Positions 27,519-37,223 of a stretch of 64,000 nt of DNA are shown in pieces. Both the position numbers and the translations under genes were made by a program. Numbering within the stretch: position 1 is the first letter of the stretch; each line of letters opens with the position of its first letter. The notes beneath the pieces were generated by a model. The model worked only from the letters and a program-made list of their open reading frames with translations, had not been told where the DNA came from and searched no databases. The DNA comes from Segetibacter sp. (GTDB lineage Bacteria; Bacteroidota; Bacteroidia; Chitinophagales; Chitinophagaceae). The DNA is taken from NCBI GenBank assembly GCA_028288485.1, contig JAQBNO010000161.1:1-64000 (forward strand), in the 5' to 3' direction.

Positions 27519-27869
27519 GTATAGTTCACCAACTACTACAGTGGTAGCAGAATCCGCTGCTATAGGTTTCTATGTAAAAGTACCCGGCAGCGGAGCCCGT
27601 CAGCCTACTTATCGGTTCATTACTGTAGCTTTAATAAGGCTGCCTGCTTTTGTTAAGATTGATATTGTTTATAGATAAACCTTGAAGAAATAGATACCGG
27701 CGCTGGAAGTAATAGAAAGGTGCTTTTTTTGAACTGATAAAACGAACGGATGTACTATGGCGAAATGAATGCTCTTATCTTTATGCCTTAAACGTACAGG
27801 ATAGGCCGATGCAATTTTTTGTAAGAACTAAAATGCAGAAATATCCGCTTTATTTTAACGATCAACACT
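27519..27869. other. Intergenic, 350 nt
   Basis: A short hairpin TAGCAG/CTGCTA lies at 27545-27562. Nothing else convincing is seen; a promoter for the next gene may lie near 27770-27800. Confidence 0.4.
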
Positions 27870-29093
27870 TTGAAAATTCAAGTATTAAGTCAATCTTTTT
27901 ATCCTGATCACAGTGGCATATCATTGTACTCGAGTGAATTTGCTTTTTATGCTGCTGAAAAAGGTCATGAAGTCGAAGTTATTACGGGTTATGGATTTTA
28001 TCCTCAGTGGAAAAAAAGAAAGGAAGACAGGAGGAAGTTATTTTCAACTGAATACAACGGAAAAGTAAAGATACTAAGGGGTTATATTTATGTTCCGGAA
28101 AAGCCAACAACCTTTAAAAGAGTAATTCACGAGATTTCATTGTTGGCCTCAACGTCTTTTAACTTTTTTCGTGCAAAGAAACCCGATGTAATTGTTGTAT
28201 TTACTACTCCAATATTGTTAGGATTTATTGCAGTAATATTTAAAAAACTATTTAAGTGTAAACTTATTATCAATGTTCAGGATTTTCAGCTAGAAGCTGC
28301 AAGTTCACTTAACATGATTAAAGAAGGACTTTTTTTTAAGATCTTGTCTAATCTTGAAAAGTTTAGTTACGCTAATGCAGACCTGGTTACTTCTATTTCA
28401 CATAGTATGTTTGATATCTTAAAGTACAACAAGAAACTTAAGGATAAAAAAATATATTTATGGCCTAACTGGATACAGAAAAAGGACTACATTTTAGATC
28501 CGGTAAACAAAGGGATTTTTCGAAAGCAGTATAATATTAATTCAAGTGAGATTATCATAGGATATGCAGGAAATGTAGGATTAAAACAGGGACTTGAAAT
28601 TTTAGTTGAGTTGGCTGATGTATTTATGCAGAACACCTGTATAAAATTTTTTATAATCGGTGAAGGTGCCGGTTTACCAAATATTATCAAGTATGCCAAT
28701 GATAAGAAGGTGAAAAATGTTTTTTTTCTCCCTTTATTATCTCCGGCGGAATACAAAGCGTTCCTAAACGATTTAGATATTTTTTTTCTACCACAGAAGA
28801 AAACGGCTTTCGATGTGTACTTTCCATCGAAACTATTAGGATTGATTGCGGCAAAAAAAACCATTCTAATTTCTGCGGATGAAGAATCGGAGCTTTTTAA
28901 GACCGTCAAAACGAATAAAATAGGATTTGTGACTAAATATGGAGATATAAATGCACTCGCCGTAATTATTAATGAAAATATAAAGAATGCGGAAAAGAGT
29001 AAAGAGGTAAGCAGAAACGCAGATATCTATGTGTCACAATTTGAAAGAGACGTTGTGTTAGACAGCGTTTTAGAAAAAATAATTAAATTATGA
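27870..29093 (+). CDS. Glycosyltransferase family 4 (WbuB-like)
   Basis: A 407-residue GT-B transferase that begins with the family pattern [18 protein letters not shown] and has a [13 protein letters not shown] donor loop near 230 and [19 protein letters not shown] near 305. It is most like the WbuB/colanic-acid branch of GT4. The start is TTG at 27870, because similarity begins right there and no ATG is nearby. Its stop overlaps the next start by 4 nt (ATGA). Confidence 0.85.
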   Translation: MKIQVLSQSFYPDHSGISLYSSEFAFYAAEKGHEVEVITGYGFYPQWKKRKEDRRKLFSTEYNGKVKILRGYIYVPEKPTTFKRVIHEISLLASTSFNFFRAKKPDVIVVFTTPILLGFIAVIFKKLFKCKLIINVQDFQLEAASSLNMIKEGLFFKILSNLEKFSYANADLVTSISHSMFDILKYNKKLKDKKIYLWPNWIQKKDYILDPVNKGIFRKQYNINSSEIIIGYAGNVGLKQGLEILVELADVFMQNTCIKFFIIGEGAGLPNIIKYANDKKVKNVFFLPLLSPAEYKAFLNDLDIFFLPQKKTAFDVYFPSKLLGLIAAKKTILISADEESELFKTVKTNKIGFVTKYGDINALAVIINENIKNAEKSKEVSRNADIYVSQFERDVVLDSVLEKIIKL

Positions 29094-30151
29094 AGCAGAA
29101 AAGGATGGTTGTAACGGGCTCTGCAGGTTTGATAGGCAGTGAAGTAGTTAGTCATTTTGCAACCATAGGATGGCACGTTGTAGGCATTGATAATAATATG
29201 AGAGCGGATTTTTTTGGAGAATCGGGCGATACAAGGTGGAATGCCAGTCGGTTGAAGACAAAATTTGCAAATTATGAACACTGTAATGTAGATATAAGGT
29301 CGAGAAAAGAGATTATCGAGCTAATTAAAACTATTGAGCCTACTGCTATTGTGCATACTGCTGCTCAACCCAGTCACGACCTCGCTGCCTCGCGGCCTTT
29401 CGACGACTTTGATGTAAATGCTGTAGGTACCTTAAACATGTTAGAAGCTACACGGCTTTATTCAACTGAAATTCCGTTTGTTCATATGTCGACCAACAAG
29501 GTGTACGGCGATGCTCCCAATAAACTAAACCTTGTTGAATTAGAAACAAGATGGGATTATGGAGACCAACAATACTTCAACGGTATTAAAGAAACCTTTA
29601 CAATTGATCAGTCTAAGCATTCGATCTTTGGCGCTTCAAAAGTTGCCGCAGATGTTATGGTGCAGGAGTATGGAAGATATTTTGATATGGCTACCTGTTG
29701 TTTAAGAGGTGGCTGTTTAACTGGACCAAATCATTCGGGTGTAGAATTACATGGGTTTCTTAGTTACCTTATTAAATGTAATATTACAGGCAAAAAGTAT
29801 ACGATTTTCGGGTATAAGGGAAAACAGGTAAGAGACAATATTCATTCTTACGATGTAACCACCTTTATTGAACATTTCATCAACGATCCAAAGTGTGGGG
29901 GTGTTTATAATTTAGGTGGTGGACGCGATAACTCAGTTTCGATATTAGAGGCTTTTGATCTGATAACCTCTATTTCCGGCAAGAAAATGGTTTATGAGTA
30001 TTCGGAGAAGAACAGGGAGGGGGATCATATTTGTTATATCTCGGATTTAGAAAAAATGCGGGAACATTATCCGCAGTGGAATGTTACGAAAGACTTGAAT
30101 GTTACTTTTGAGGAAATTTATAAGTCATGGAGATCTAGAATAAGCAAATAG
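29090..30151 (+). CDS. SDR epimerase/dehydratase (CDP-paratose 2-epimerase-like)
   Basis: A 353-residue extended SDR. The NAD-binding motif [10 protein letters not shown] is near residue 8. The overall pattern ([34 protein letters not shown]) is that of the CDP-paratose/CDP-tyvelose epimerase group. The usual catalytic YxxxK motif reads FGASK here, with phenylalanine in place of tyrosine. Substrate is therefore uncertain. It overlaps the GT4 gene by 4 nt and is followed by a hairpin. Confidence 0.8.
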   Translation: MKQKRMVVTGSAGLIGSEVVSHFATIGWHVVGIDNNMRADFFGESGDTRWNASRLKTKFANYEHCNVDIRSRKEIIELIKTIEPTAIVHTAAQPSHDLAASRPFDDFDVNAVGTLNMLEATRLYSTEIPFVHMSTNKVYGDAPNKLNLVELETRWDYGDQQYFNGIKETFTIDQSKHSIFGASKVAADVMVQEYGRYFDMATCCLRGGCLTGPNHSGVELHGFLSYLIKCNITGKKYTIFGYKGKQVRDNIHSYDVTTFIEHFINDPKCGGVYNLGGGRDNSVSILEAFDLITSISGKKMVYEYSEKNREGDHICYISDLEKMREHYPQWNVTKDLNVTFEEIYKSWRSRISK

Positions 30152-30170
30152 AGCGAAATATAGTATGTTA

Positions 30171-30205
30171 AACATCAAAGGAAGCCGAAGGCTTCCTTTG
30201 ATGTT
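30171..30205 (+). terminator. Strong hairpin, probable terminator
   Basis: A 16-bp perfect stem (AACATCAAAGGAAGCC with GGCTTCCTTTGATGTT), loop GAA. No long T tract follows. It ends the operon begun at 17267. Confidence 0.75.
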
Positions 30206-30387
30206 TAATGGAGTTTACAGTCTAACCCATCTTACCTGCATTTACCCGGATTTTGTAATGCGATTTTACCTGATGAATTACCTGAAAAACTGCAAGCGGG
30301 TTAGCTGGCAACGGTTGAGATACCCGGAGCTGGTTCAAGCGTTGAAAAATGTTATTCTATAATTCTTGTTACAGGCACAAGTCTGCG

Positions 30388-30432
30388 ACGCTTCGACAAG
30401 CTCAGGTACCCTTCGGCAGGTTCAGGGTAAAA
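30388..30432 (+). repeat. Composite repeat, CTTCGACAAGCTCAGG type
   Basis: GCTTCGACAAGCTCAGGTAC then CCTTCGGCAGGTTCAGGGTA. It can fold as TACCCT/AGGGTA. Same class as 13081-13149. Confidence 0.8.
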
Positions 30433-30443
30433 ACTGCCAGGTT

Positions 30444-30478
30444 CAATAATGCATTACAGTACAAGCGAGCGTGGCAAC
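30444..30478 (-). repeat. Dispersed repeat, GTTGCCACGCTCGC variant
   Basis: Plus strand ATTACAGTACAAGCGAGCGT then GGCAAC; close copy of 13159-13195. Confidence 0.85.
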
Positions 30479-30622
30479 AATGTTGAATTGAAATGGTATG
30501 TCGGCTCAATAAAAATCATTTTCATAACTACAATTGTAATAGCAGGAAAGCAGGTAATCAAGGCCGAAGCGAGTGTTTGAGAAGCGGCGAAATAAATTAG
30601 TGATCAAAAACCACGGTAGTTA

Positions 30623-33409
30623 TTATCTGTTAGTTACGATAACTGTTTGCACGGTTTTATTGCTTTCATTGGATACACGAAAATGATAAATGCCCGACGA
30701 TAAGTTCGGTAACTGTAGCATTTGTTTCATCGATCCTCCTGAATGGTTTATCTGGGTTCTGTATACTTCCTGGCCCAGACTGTTTAACAATTGAATGTTA
30801 TTTAATCCGGCAGGCTGGTTGAATAAATAAACATAGACGGTTTTGCCGGTTATGGGATTGGGATAAAAGTATGCGTTTCGATCGCCTTTGGTTATAAACA
30901 CTTTTGCGACAGGGCTGTATTTTGTGATACCTGAAGATAAAACGGCTTTTATGCGATAATAGTTAGTATCAAAGTCAGGTTCTACATCGAGATAACTATA
31001 GTTTTGTATTGAACCTGATGCTGATATTACTCCTGATTTTGCAGGTACTACAGTGAGTTGCCTAAAGAAACGTGCATTTGTTGATTTTTCAACTTCATAA
31101 CGGAGAACATTAACTTCTGGAGATACATTCCAGTTAACCTGGATACCGAGGTTTTTTTCGCTTGCCTGGATGTTGGTAAAGTTGAGTAATGCCGTTCCGC
31201 TAGTAGTTACCTTTATTACTTCAGAATTTACTGATGTAAAACTTCCCTGGGTGGATCGTACGCGAAGAAAGAAATCAGTACCAGGAGGAAGCCCCCTCAA
31301 AATTTTTGATGTGTCCTTCACTAAAAGGTTGTTATACCCGGGGAGAAAATTACCTGGATGCCCGGTAATGAAGATATCATCAATATTACTTTTACCGGAA
31401 CTCTGGATGGTAACATCGGTAAGATTTGTAGAGGTAACCAGTAACCATCTTAAATAAACCGAAGGTTGGTTTTCACATTCTTCAGGAAGGGTAGTATTAT
31501 TCAATGCACCTGCAGTATAATTATCAAGGTTCGAAACAAGGCCGTCAGGAATGTCTGTATAAGTTCCTGTCCTGCCAATCTTGTATTGAAGCTTAAAATG
31601 CCTCGGGCCTGCAGTACTGGATCTTTGTTTAGAAGAAACCTTTAAGTTGTAATAACCGGCAGTGGTGAAATTAATTTCCCAGTATTCTTCAGGAGTACTG
31701 AAGTCCCATCCTGTAACCTCTGCCGTTTGTCCACCGTTACCGCTAGCATTAAACACAGGCACATCGGTACCAACCGCAACAATGGCATTACCCCTATTCT
31801 CAGGAAGTCCCATATTTGCACCATTTGTGCCCGACTGAAAGTTCCATCCTGCAATGGTTTGATATGCGGCATTGGTAAAAGTAGTAAATATGTCAAACCT
31901 ATATCCTTCAACATTTGTCGTTGACTTCCACTTTGCGGTAAATCCAGAGTCGGTAACGTTCGACGGTTCCAGCATTTTTGGAGGCTCTAGTTGACTGATT
32001 GTCCATTGTTGAGAAGCTGAACCGTTATAGTCAAACAGGCTTAAGGGCGCACCATCCCTGTTAGATGCTGGTGATGCCTGTATTACTCTGGAGGCCGTAC
32101 GATTAGCTAAAGAAGTAAAAACATACTGCCCGTTTGCAAGTTGTTCTATTTTAAATTTCTGACAATCATTGTTTAACCAATTCCAGGTTTGGAGGTTAGT
32201 GCTATTTGACGTGTTACACCCGGGAACATCAACAGCATAGTTCTGTACCTCATTGCTTATTTTGTAATAACCGTTTCCTACAGGCGCTAAATCCCATTCC
32301 TGGCAAGTAGAGTTGTTATCAGTGCTTTGAATTAATGGTTGTCCCGCTTCATTTCTGCATCCGGGAGATTGCCAAACAAGCTTTGTACTTGCGTTAGAAA
32401 TTTTGTACCTGCCGGCATTAAGGTAATTACGGTTAATAATTGGCCAATCGTCATCAGTAAACTGAAGGTTTGAAATGTCTAGTTTTGATGCTCCATTATT
32501 GTCTCCATCATAGTAATGCATGGAAGCGATATTGCGTCCATTTTCTCGTAAAAGTCCAAAGTGTCCCGGCCCAATGTATCTCCCCGAAGTCACCAAAACG
32601 GGTGTACCTCCTCCAACCCCGCTACTACCTCTTAAATTGATCCCATTCTTGTCAAGAAAGGGACCGTGCGGACTACTCGAACGTCCGGCCACAATATAAT
32701 AAGTGCTAACTGCGCCATTACAGCAATGAGCACGGTTTGCAAAAAGATAATAATAACTTCCTTCTTTTATAAGGCACGGAGCTTCCCATGTTGCGTAACT
32801 ACCCCCGGCCACGCGACTAAGATTAGCGCCGTTTTTTACCTTAGCCGTGGCCGGATCAAGTTCAATCACTCCTATGCCATCAGAATATGATCCGTAGGTG
32901 AGATACAATTTGCCGTCAGTATCTTTAAGAACTGAAGGGTCTATGGCGTTTATGTCCCAGGCAGTCGAAGATGAAACAACGAGTCCCAGATCTTTCCAGC
33001 CGTAATTGGGAGAATTTGGGTCTAAAGTAGGTGTTGTGGCAACACCTATAGCAGATGTTGGTGAGCCAAGGGTGGAACAGGAATAATACAAATAAAAATT
33101 TCCATTTATAAATATAACATCGGGAGCCCAAAAAAAGCCACTGAATTTCGGTACATACTTATTAATCCAAGCCGGCCACGATCCTTTTGAAAATACCAGG
33201 TTGTTACCATTTTTCCAGTTAAAAAGATCAGTAGAGTAAATTGCATTGATGCCGTCGCCGGTTGAGAACATCCAGTATTTATCGCCATCTTTAATGATAG
33301 AGGATGGGTCATGGGCCGCAACGTCGCCCGACAAACTCATTCCCTGCTGAGGGAAACAACAATAAATTAATGTGAAAAAAATAAATAAATAACGAAAGTG
33401 TTTTTTCAT
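30623..33409 (-). CDS. Secreted GH43 arabinanase with ricin-type lectin and T9SS sorting domain
   Basis: A 928-residue secreted enzyme. The signal peptide covers about 1-25. The GH43 five-bladed propeller (about 28-330) shows the catalytic carboxylates in HDPSS, DPSVLKD and WEAPCLI, and resembles endo-1,5-alpha-L-arabinanases. A ricin-B-like lectin with QxW repeats covers about 335-475, then fibronectin-III-like and galactose-binding-like regions, and a C-terminal type IX secretion sorting domain (YFYPNPITGK). Start ATG 33409 is preferred to the in-frame TTG at 33418. It probably cuts plant arabinan; release of arabinofuranosyl or Galf-type side chains from self glycans is only a possibility. 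Confidence 0.92.
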   Translation of the reverse strand: MKKHFRYLFIFFTLIYCCFPQQGMSLSGDVAAHDPSSIIKDGDKYWMFSTGDGINAIYSTDLFNWKNGNNLVFSKGSWPAWINKYVPKFSGFFWAPDVIFINGNFYLYYSCSTLGSPTSAIGVATTPTLDPNSPNYGWKDLGLVVSSSTAWDINAIDPSVLKDTDGKLYLTYGSYSDGIGVIELDPATAKVKNGANLSRVAGGSYATWEAPCLIKEGSYYYLFANRAHCCNGAVSTYYIVAGRSSSPHGPFLDKNGINLRGSSGVGGGTPVLVTSGRYIGPGHFGLLRENGRNIASMHYYDGDNNGASKLDISNLQFTDDDWPIINRNYLNAGRYKISNASTKLVWQSPGCRNEAGQPLIQSTDNNSTCQEWDLAPVGNGYYKISNEVQNYAVDVPGCNTSNSTNLQTWNWLNNDCQKFKIEQLANGQYVFTSLANRTASRVIQASPASNRDGAPLSLFDYNGSASQQWTISQLEPPKMLEPSNVTDSGFTAKWKSTTNVEGYRFDIFTTFTNAAYQTIAGWNFQSGTNGANMGLPENRGNAIVAVGTDVPVFNASGNGGQTAEVTGWDFSTPEEYWEINFTTAGYYNLKVSSKQRSSTAGPRHFKLQYKIGRTGTYTDIPDGLVSNLDNYTAGALNNTTLPEECENQPSVYLRWLLVTSTNLTDVTIQSSGKSNIDDIFITGHPGNFLPGYNNLLVKDTSKILRGLPPGTDFFLRVRSTQGSFTSVNSEVIKVTTSGTALLNFTNIQASEKNLGIQVNWNVSPEVNVLRYEVEKSTNARFFRQLTVVPAKSGVISASGSIQNYSYLDVEPDFDTNYYRIKAVLSSGITKYSPVAKVFITKGDRNAYFYPNPITGKTVYVYLFNQPAGLNNIQLLNSLGQEVYRTQINHSGGSMKQMLQLPNLSSGIYHFRVSNESNKTVQTVIVTNR

Positions 33410-34020
33410 ATTATTCAATAAGACAGTGCAACGATGTTAACTATAAATTAAAATGTAAAATAGGAGTTTTTAAAACACAAAATTCAAACACAAACAACAA
33501 TCCGAATCTAAATTGGGGAGTGTGGGCAAAAAATATTAAAGTTAATGCTACCAGCATGTAAATTTCTTTACGATTCCTATTTTAATATTTGCAAATACGA
33601 TGAATAAAACAAGAGGAGGAATAAGCTGTTATAGGATTACTTTTCAATTCTGCAACCAAAGTTTATAGAAGAATTTGACGTTAGTGAATATAGGTATTTC
33701 TATTATATGAAGTATTAAAATTCTGATAAATATGCCTTTAATACTTTTTAACTTCTTCACGTTTGTTCTTATTCGCCTACATTTGCCGACTTTTCAGGGG
33801 GATTTTACACAAACAAACATATTGGAGAAGTCCTTGAATATCGACTACTTTTTCAGTTACCTGATGTGACTGAGATTGCGAAGCTATTTTATACATTACT
33901 CCAATCATTTACTTCGATCGTGTTGAACTCAAGCTAATTGTAATAAGTATTTGAGGGGTTCTTACGTTGCGGTCAACTCCGCTTTAATAGTCTCCGGCAT
34001 TTAATTTTTTTAAAAATTTC
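33410..34020. other. Intergenic, 610 nt, upstream of GH43 gene and rfbF relic
   Basis: AT-rich, with no gene recognised. It would contain the promoter of the minus-strand GH43 gene; no perfect TAnnTTTG box was found. The last 40 nt flank the rfbF pseudogene. Confidence 0.4.
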
Positions 34021-34515
34021 ATGAAGGTAGTTTTATTAGCTGGTGGTTTAGGAACACGGCTCGCAGAGGAAACTTCCATAAGACCAAAACCAAAGGTGGA
34101 GATGGTGCCGGCCCAGTTTGTAGCATATCATGCAGACTTACTCCCATTATGGCTTCAGTGATTTTAATATAAAGCCGGGATACAAAGGATATATTATTAA
34201 GGAATACCTGGCCAATTATTTTCTTCACAAATCTGGGGTTACTTCAAACCGAAAGGATGATTCAATAAAAGTTTATGTCTCCCGGGCAGAGCCTTGAACG
34301 ATTACATTGATCGATACAAGCGTCAACTCAATGACCGGCGGCAGAAATAAGATATTTCAAAGCTTTTTACTGACCGGGGCAGATGGGGCAGGCGATATTG
34401 ATATTGGAGAGCTCTGTTGAGTTTCATAACCAGCAAAAAAGCTATTGCACTATTACTGCTTTTCAACCGGGGGGGTGCGCATTAAAGATCAACGAGAGTC
34501 TAAATCTTTAATGGT
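34021..34515 (+). pseudogene. rfbF: Decayed rfbF (glucose-1-phosphate cytidylyltransferase)
   Basis: The first 27 codons closely match the intact rfbF at 55303 (MKVVLLAGGLGTRLAEETSI versus the same region with SEETSL). The match then continues across several frameshifts: YKGYIIKEYLANYFLHKS, then a TGA where the intact gene has Trp (AEPW), TITLIDTSVNSMTGGR, and degraded pieces to about 34515. At least one frameshift and several stops make it non-functional. It lies 70 nt upstream of wzm. This is a direct sequence comparison within the window. Confidence 0.9.
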
Positions 34516-34587
34516 GCAGAGGAGAGCTTAAAGGCTACGGTTTTAACTGTCCCCGAATCAATTATTTTAAAGACGTCCAACATATTA

Positions 34588-35439
34588 ATGAACCAACAAC
34601 CGCTACATCGCTGGAATATAAAACCTCATACGTCGCTTTTTGATTTAAAGTTTAGAGATGTTTGGGAATACCGCGACTTACTAATGTTGCTTGTTCGTCG
34701 CGATTTTATATCGTTTTACAAGCAAACCATCCTGGGGCCGCTCTGGTTCTTCATTCAACCCCTGCTGCAGACGCTTATGTTTACCTTTGTGTTTGGACGC
34801 CTTGCGGGTATTTCTACTGACGGCTTGCCTCCTGTTTTATTTTACCTTGCCGGTATAACTGCCTGGAATTACTTTGCTGACTGCCTCACAAAAACATCAA
34901 CGGTGTTTAGAGACAATGCACACATTTTTGGTAAAGTGTATTTTCCACGTCTCATCATGCCCTTAAGTATAGTGGTAAGTAATCTTGTAAGGTTTGGAGT
35001 GCAAATGCTTTTGTTCATCGTGGTAATAGCTTTTTTCTACTTTTTCAAAAACATTCCTTTTGCCCCCAACAGCTACATCTTACTATTCCCGGTGTTGGTG
35101 CTAATAATGGCGGCACTAGGTTTAGGTGCAGGAATGATTATTTCTGCCCTCACAACTAAATATCGCGACCTTGCTTTCCTTATCACTTTCGGCATTCAGC
35201 TACTTATGTATGCAACAACCGTTATATATCCTTTGTCCAGTGCAGAACCACAATTTCGTCCTTACATTGAGGCAAATCCTATGACATCCATCATTGAATG
35301 TTTTCGTTACGGATTCCTCGGTAAAGGCACTTTTAGCTGGACCTCTCTCGGGTATTCTGCTCTTGTAACCTTAATCATGCTAATAGTAGGGACTCTGATC
35401 TTTAATAAAGTTGAAAAAGATTTTGTAGATACGGTGTAA
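34588..35439 (+). CDS. wzm: Polysaccharide ABC exporter permease (Wzm)
   Basis: A 283-residue ABC-2 type permease with six hydrophobic segments, preceded by the cytoplasmic gate-helix motif SFYKQTILGPLWFFIQP typical of Wzm/KpsM proteins. With Wzt it moves finished polysaccharide or undecaprenyl-linked glycan across the inner membrane. The gap to wzt (385 nt) is unusually long and carries a pair of dispersed repeats. Confidence 0.92.
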   Translation: MNQQPLHRWNIKPHTSLFDLKFRDVWEYRDLLMLLVRRDFISFYKQTILGPLWFFIQPLLQTLMFTFVFGRLAGISTDGLPPVLFYLAGITAWNYFADCLTKTSTVFRDNAHIFGKVYFPRLIMPLSIVVSNLVRFGVQMLLFIVVIAFFYFFKNIPFAPNSYILLFPVLVLIMAALGLGAGMIISALTTKYRDLAFLITFGIQLLMYATTVIYPLSSAEPQFRPYIEANPMTSIIECFRYGFLGKGTFSWTSLGYSALVTLIMLIVGTLIFNKVEKDFVDTV

Positions 35440-35474
35440 TTTTTTTTTGATCCCGGCATTAGTTTTCATAGCAT

Positions 35475-35498
35475 CATCGTTGCGTCGCACTCTTGTGC
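35475..35498 (+). repeat. Dispersed repeat, GTTGCGTCGCA variant (left arm)
   Basis: CATCGTTGCGTCGCACTCTT then GTGC, 39 nt after the wzm stop. Confidence 0.85.
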
Positions 35499-35703
35499 AG
35501 TTTATCCGCTATGAAACGTTGTCTTAAACAAATGAAGTACCTGTCTGAATGATGCAATTATAGTTACCGAACGCTAAGAAGGCATTAAGGCTAAAGCAGC
35601 GGGCTCACTTACATTCCGAATTTCAACGGCTCGGTGAATTTGAACCTGCTTCAATTCTAAATAAATCTTATACGGTTGCGCGCAAGCGGAATAAGGATTT
35701 AAA

Positions 35704-35723
35704 GTACAAGTAAGTGACACTAC
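35704..35723 (-). repeat. Dispersed repeat, GTTGTGTCACTCAC-like variant (right arm)
   Basis: Plus strand GTACAAGTAAGTGACACTAC, close to 22898-22918 and an imperfect inverted match to 35478-35498. Confidence 0.75.
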
Positions 35724-35823
35724 TCGTCCCATCTATGGCAACAGTGGTAAATAAGGGGCGGCCGTTCGTCAAATAAATCCTTAAACATTATTTTAAATTT
35801 TAAAGGAAGAATTTTTAAAGGGA

Positions 35824-37089
35824 ATGTCAGTAGCAATAAAGGTAGAGAATATATCGAAGGCGTACCGGCTGGGAGAAATAGGCACAGGAACATTATCAAA
35901 TGATTTACAGCGTTGGTGGGCAAAACAACGAGGCAAGGAAGATCCTTTTTTAAAAATTGGGGAAGTAAACGATCGCGCTACTAAAGGCAATAGTGATGTT
36001 GTGTGGAGCCTTAGAGACATAAATTTTGAAATAAACCAGGGCGATGCGGTGGGTATCATCGGCCGAAATGGCGCAGGAAAAAGTACACTACTGAAAATAC
36101 TTAGCAGGGTAACATCTCCAACTACAGGAAACATATCTGGTATAGGCCGCATAGCAAGTTTACTCGAGGTCGGTACCGGCTTTCATCCTGAACTAACCGG
36201 TCGTGAGAACATCTATCTTAATGGTGCAATTCTTGGAATGCGCAAAAAAGAAATTAGCAGGCAATTTGATGCTATTGTTGATTTTTCCGGGGTTGAAAGA
36301 TATATTGATACCCCGGTTAAACGGTATAGCAGTGGCATGTACGTTCGACTGGCGTTTGCAGTAGCTGCACATTTAGAGTCAGAAATCCTTATTGTAGATG
36401 AGGTATTGGCGGTAGGTGACGCCGATTTTCAAAAAAAGTGCCTGGGAAAAATGGGCGAGGTTAGTAAGGGAGAAGGCCGCACCGTTTTATTTGTAAGTCA
36501 CAACATGGCAGCGGTGAAAAGTCTTTGTTCAACATCAATTATTTTGGTAAATGGTAAGTTGCAGTTGATAGATAATACAGATAATGTTATTAGCTATTAT
36601 CTTAAAGGCGATTCTCAACAATTGAACCAAAGAACATTCTCAAATGAATATGATAAAAAGGAATTCGCGTTACATAGCATAAGCCTTAATACTAAACATA
36701 GGAACTTTACAGAACCTTTAATAGAAAATGAAGAAATTGAGCTGGTAACAAAAATTACAATAAAAGAAGGAATAACGGATCATATCCATTTCACCTATGT
36801 TCTTTATAACGAATTGGGAGAAGCAATGTTTCCCTTCTCGCATGATGGAGTAAAACTTAAAATTGGTAAAAATCATGTTATATGTACCTTCCCAAAATCT
36901 TTTTTTAACTCAGGTACCTATTACTTATCATTCTTTCTTACAAAAAATTTTATTAATTCAGTTTTCTCAGAAAGAGATATACTAAGCTTTACGATCATAG
37001 AAGGTCATAGAGCTTTAGGGGTATGGATGGGTAGAGAGCCAGGATATATTAAACCAAAGTTTGAATGGACTTTAAGTAGTAATGGCTAA
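35824..37089 (+). CDS. wzt: Polysaccharide ABC exporter ATPase (Wzt)
   Basis: A 421-residue ATPase. Walker A GRNGAGKST lies near residue 81, the signature YSSGMYVRLAFA near 170, and Walker B ILIVDEVLAVGD near 190. Residues from about 265 form a C-terminal beta-sandwich of the Wzt_C type, which in characterised systems binds the modified end of the O-polysaccharide. The presence of this domain suggests that export depends on a terminal modification such as methylation; several methyltransferases are nearby. Confidence 0.93.
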   Translation: MSVAIKVENISKAYRLGEIGTGTLSNDLQRWWAKQRGKEDPFLKIGEVNDRATKGNSDVVWSLRDINFEINQGDAVGIIGRNGAGKSTLLKILSRVTSPTTGNISGIGRIASLLEVGTGFHPELTGRENIYLNGAILGMRKKEISRQFDAIVDFSGVERYIDTPVKRYSSGMYVRLAFAVAAHLESEILIVDEVLAVGDADFQKKCLGKMGEVSKGEGRTVLFVSHNMAAVKSLCSTSIILVNGKLQLIDNTDNVISYYLKGDSQQLNQRTFSNEYDKKEFALHSISLNTKHRNFTEPLIENEEIELVTKITIKEGITDHIHFTYVLYNELGEAMFPFSHDGVKLKIGKNHVICTFPKSFFNSGTYYLSFFLTKNFINSVFSERDILSFTIIEGHRALGVWMGREPGYIKPKFEWTLSSNG

Positions 37090-37223
37090 GCCATCAAAAT
37101 TTTTTTGGCAGACTAGAGGTGAAACTATTTAGGCTTGCAATTGCGAACAATTATTGCTATCCCGGGTGTTACTTATACCTGCTTTTTAAAATATTTACTC
37201 CTACTTTACTAAATTTGTTCTAA

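Larger units (their letters stand above)
30206..30622. other. Intergenic with composite repeat
   Basis: Apart from the repeats at 30388-30478, no gene is seen. The region separates the first transferase block from the convergent GH43 gene. Confidence 0.5.
35440..35823. other. Intergenic between wzm and wzt
   Basis: No gene. It contains repeat copies at 35475 and 35704. The first lies in the loop of a 9-bp inverted repeat, TTTCATAGC at 35464-35472 and GCTATGAAA at 35508-35516. Confidence 0.6.

Noticed and set aside
30165-30362. Plus-strand ORF of 65 codons
   Set aside because: It begins inside the strong hairpin at 30171 and has no recognised similarity.
34021-34228. Antisense 69-codon ORF over the rfbF relic
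   Set aside because: The plus strand clearly aligns with rfbF, so the minus-strand frame is incidental.
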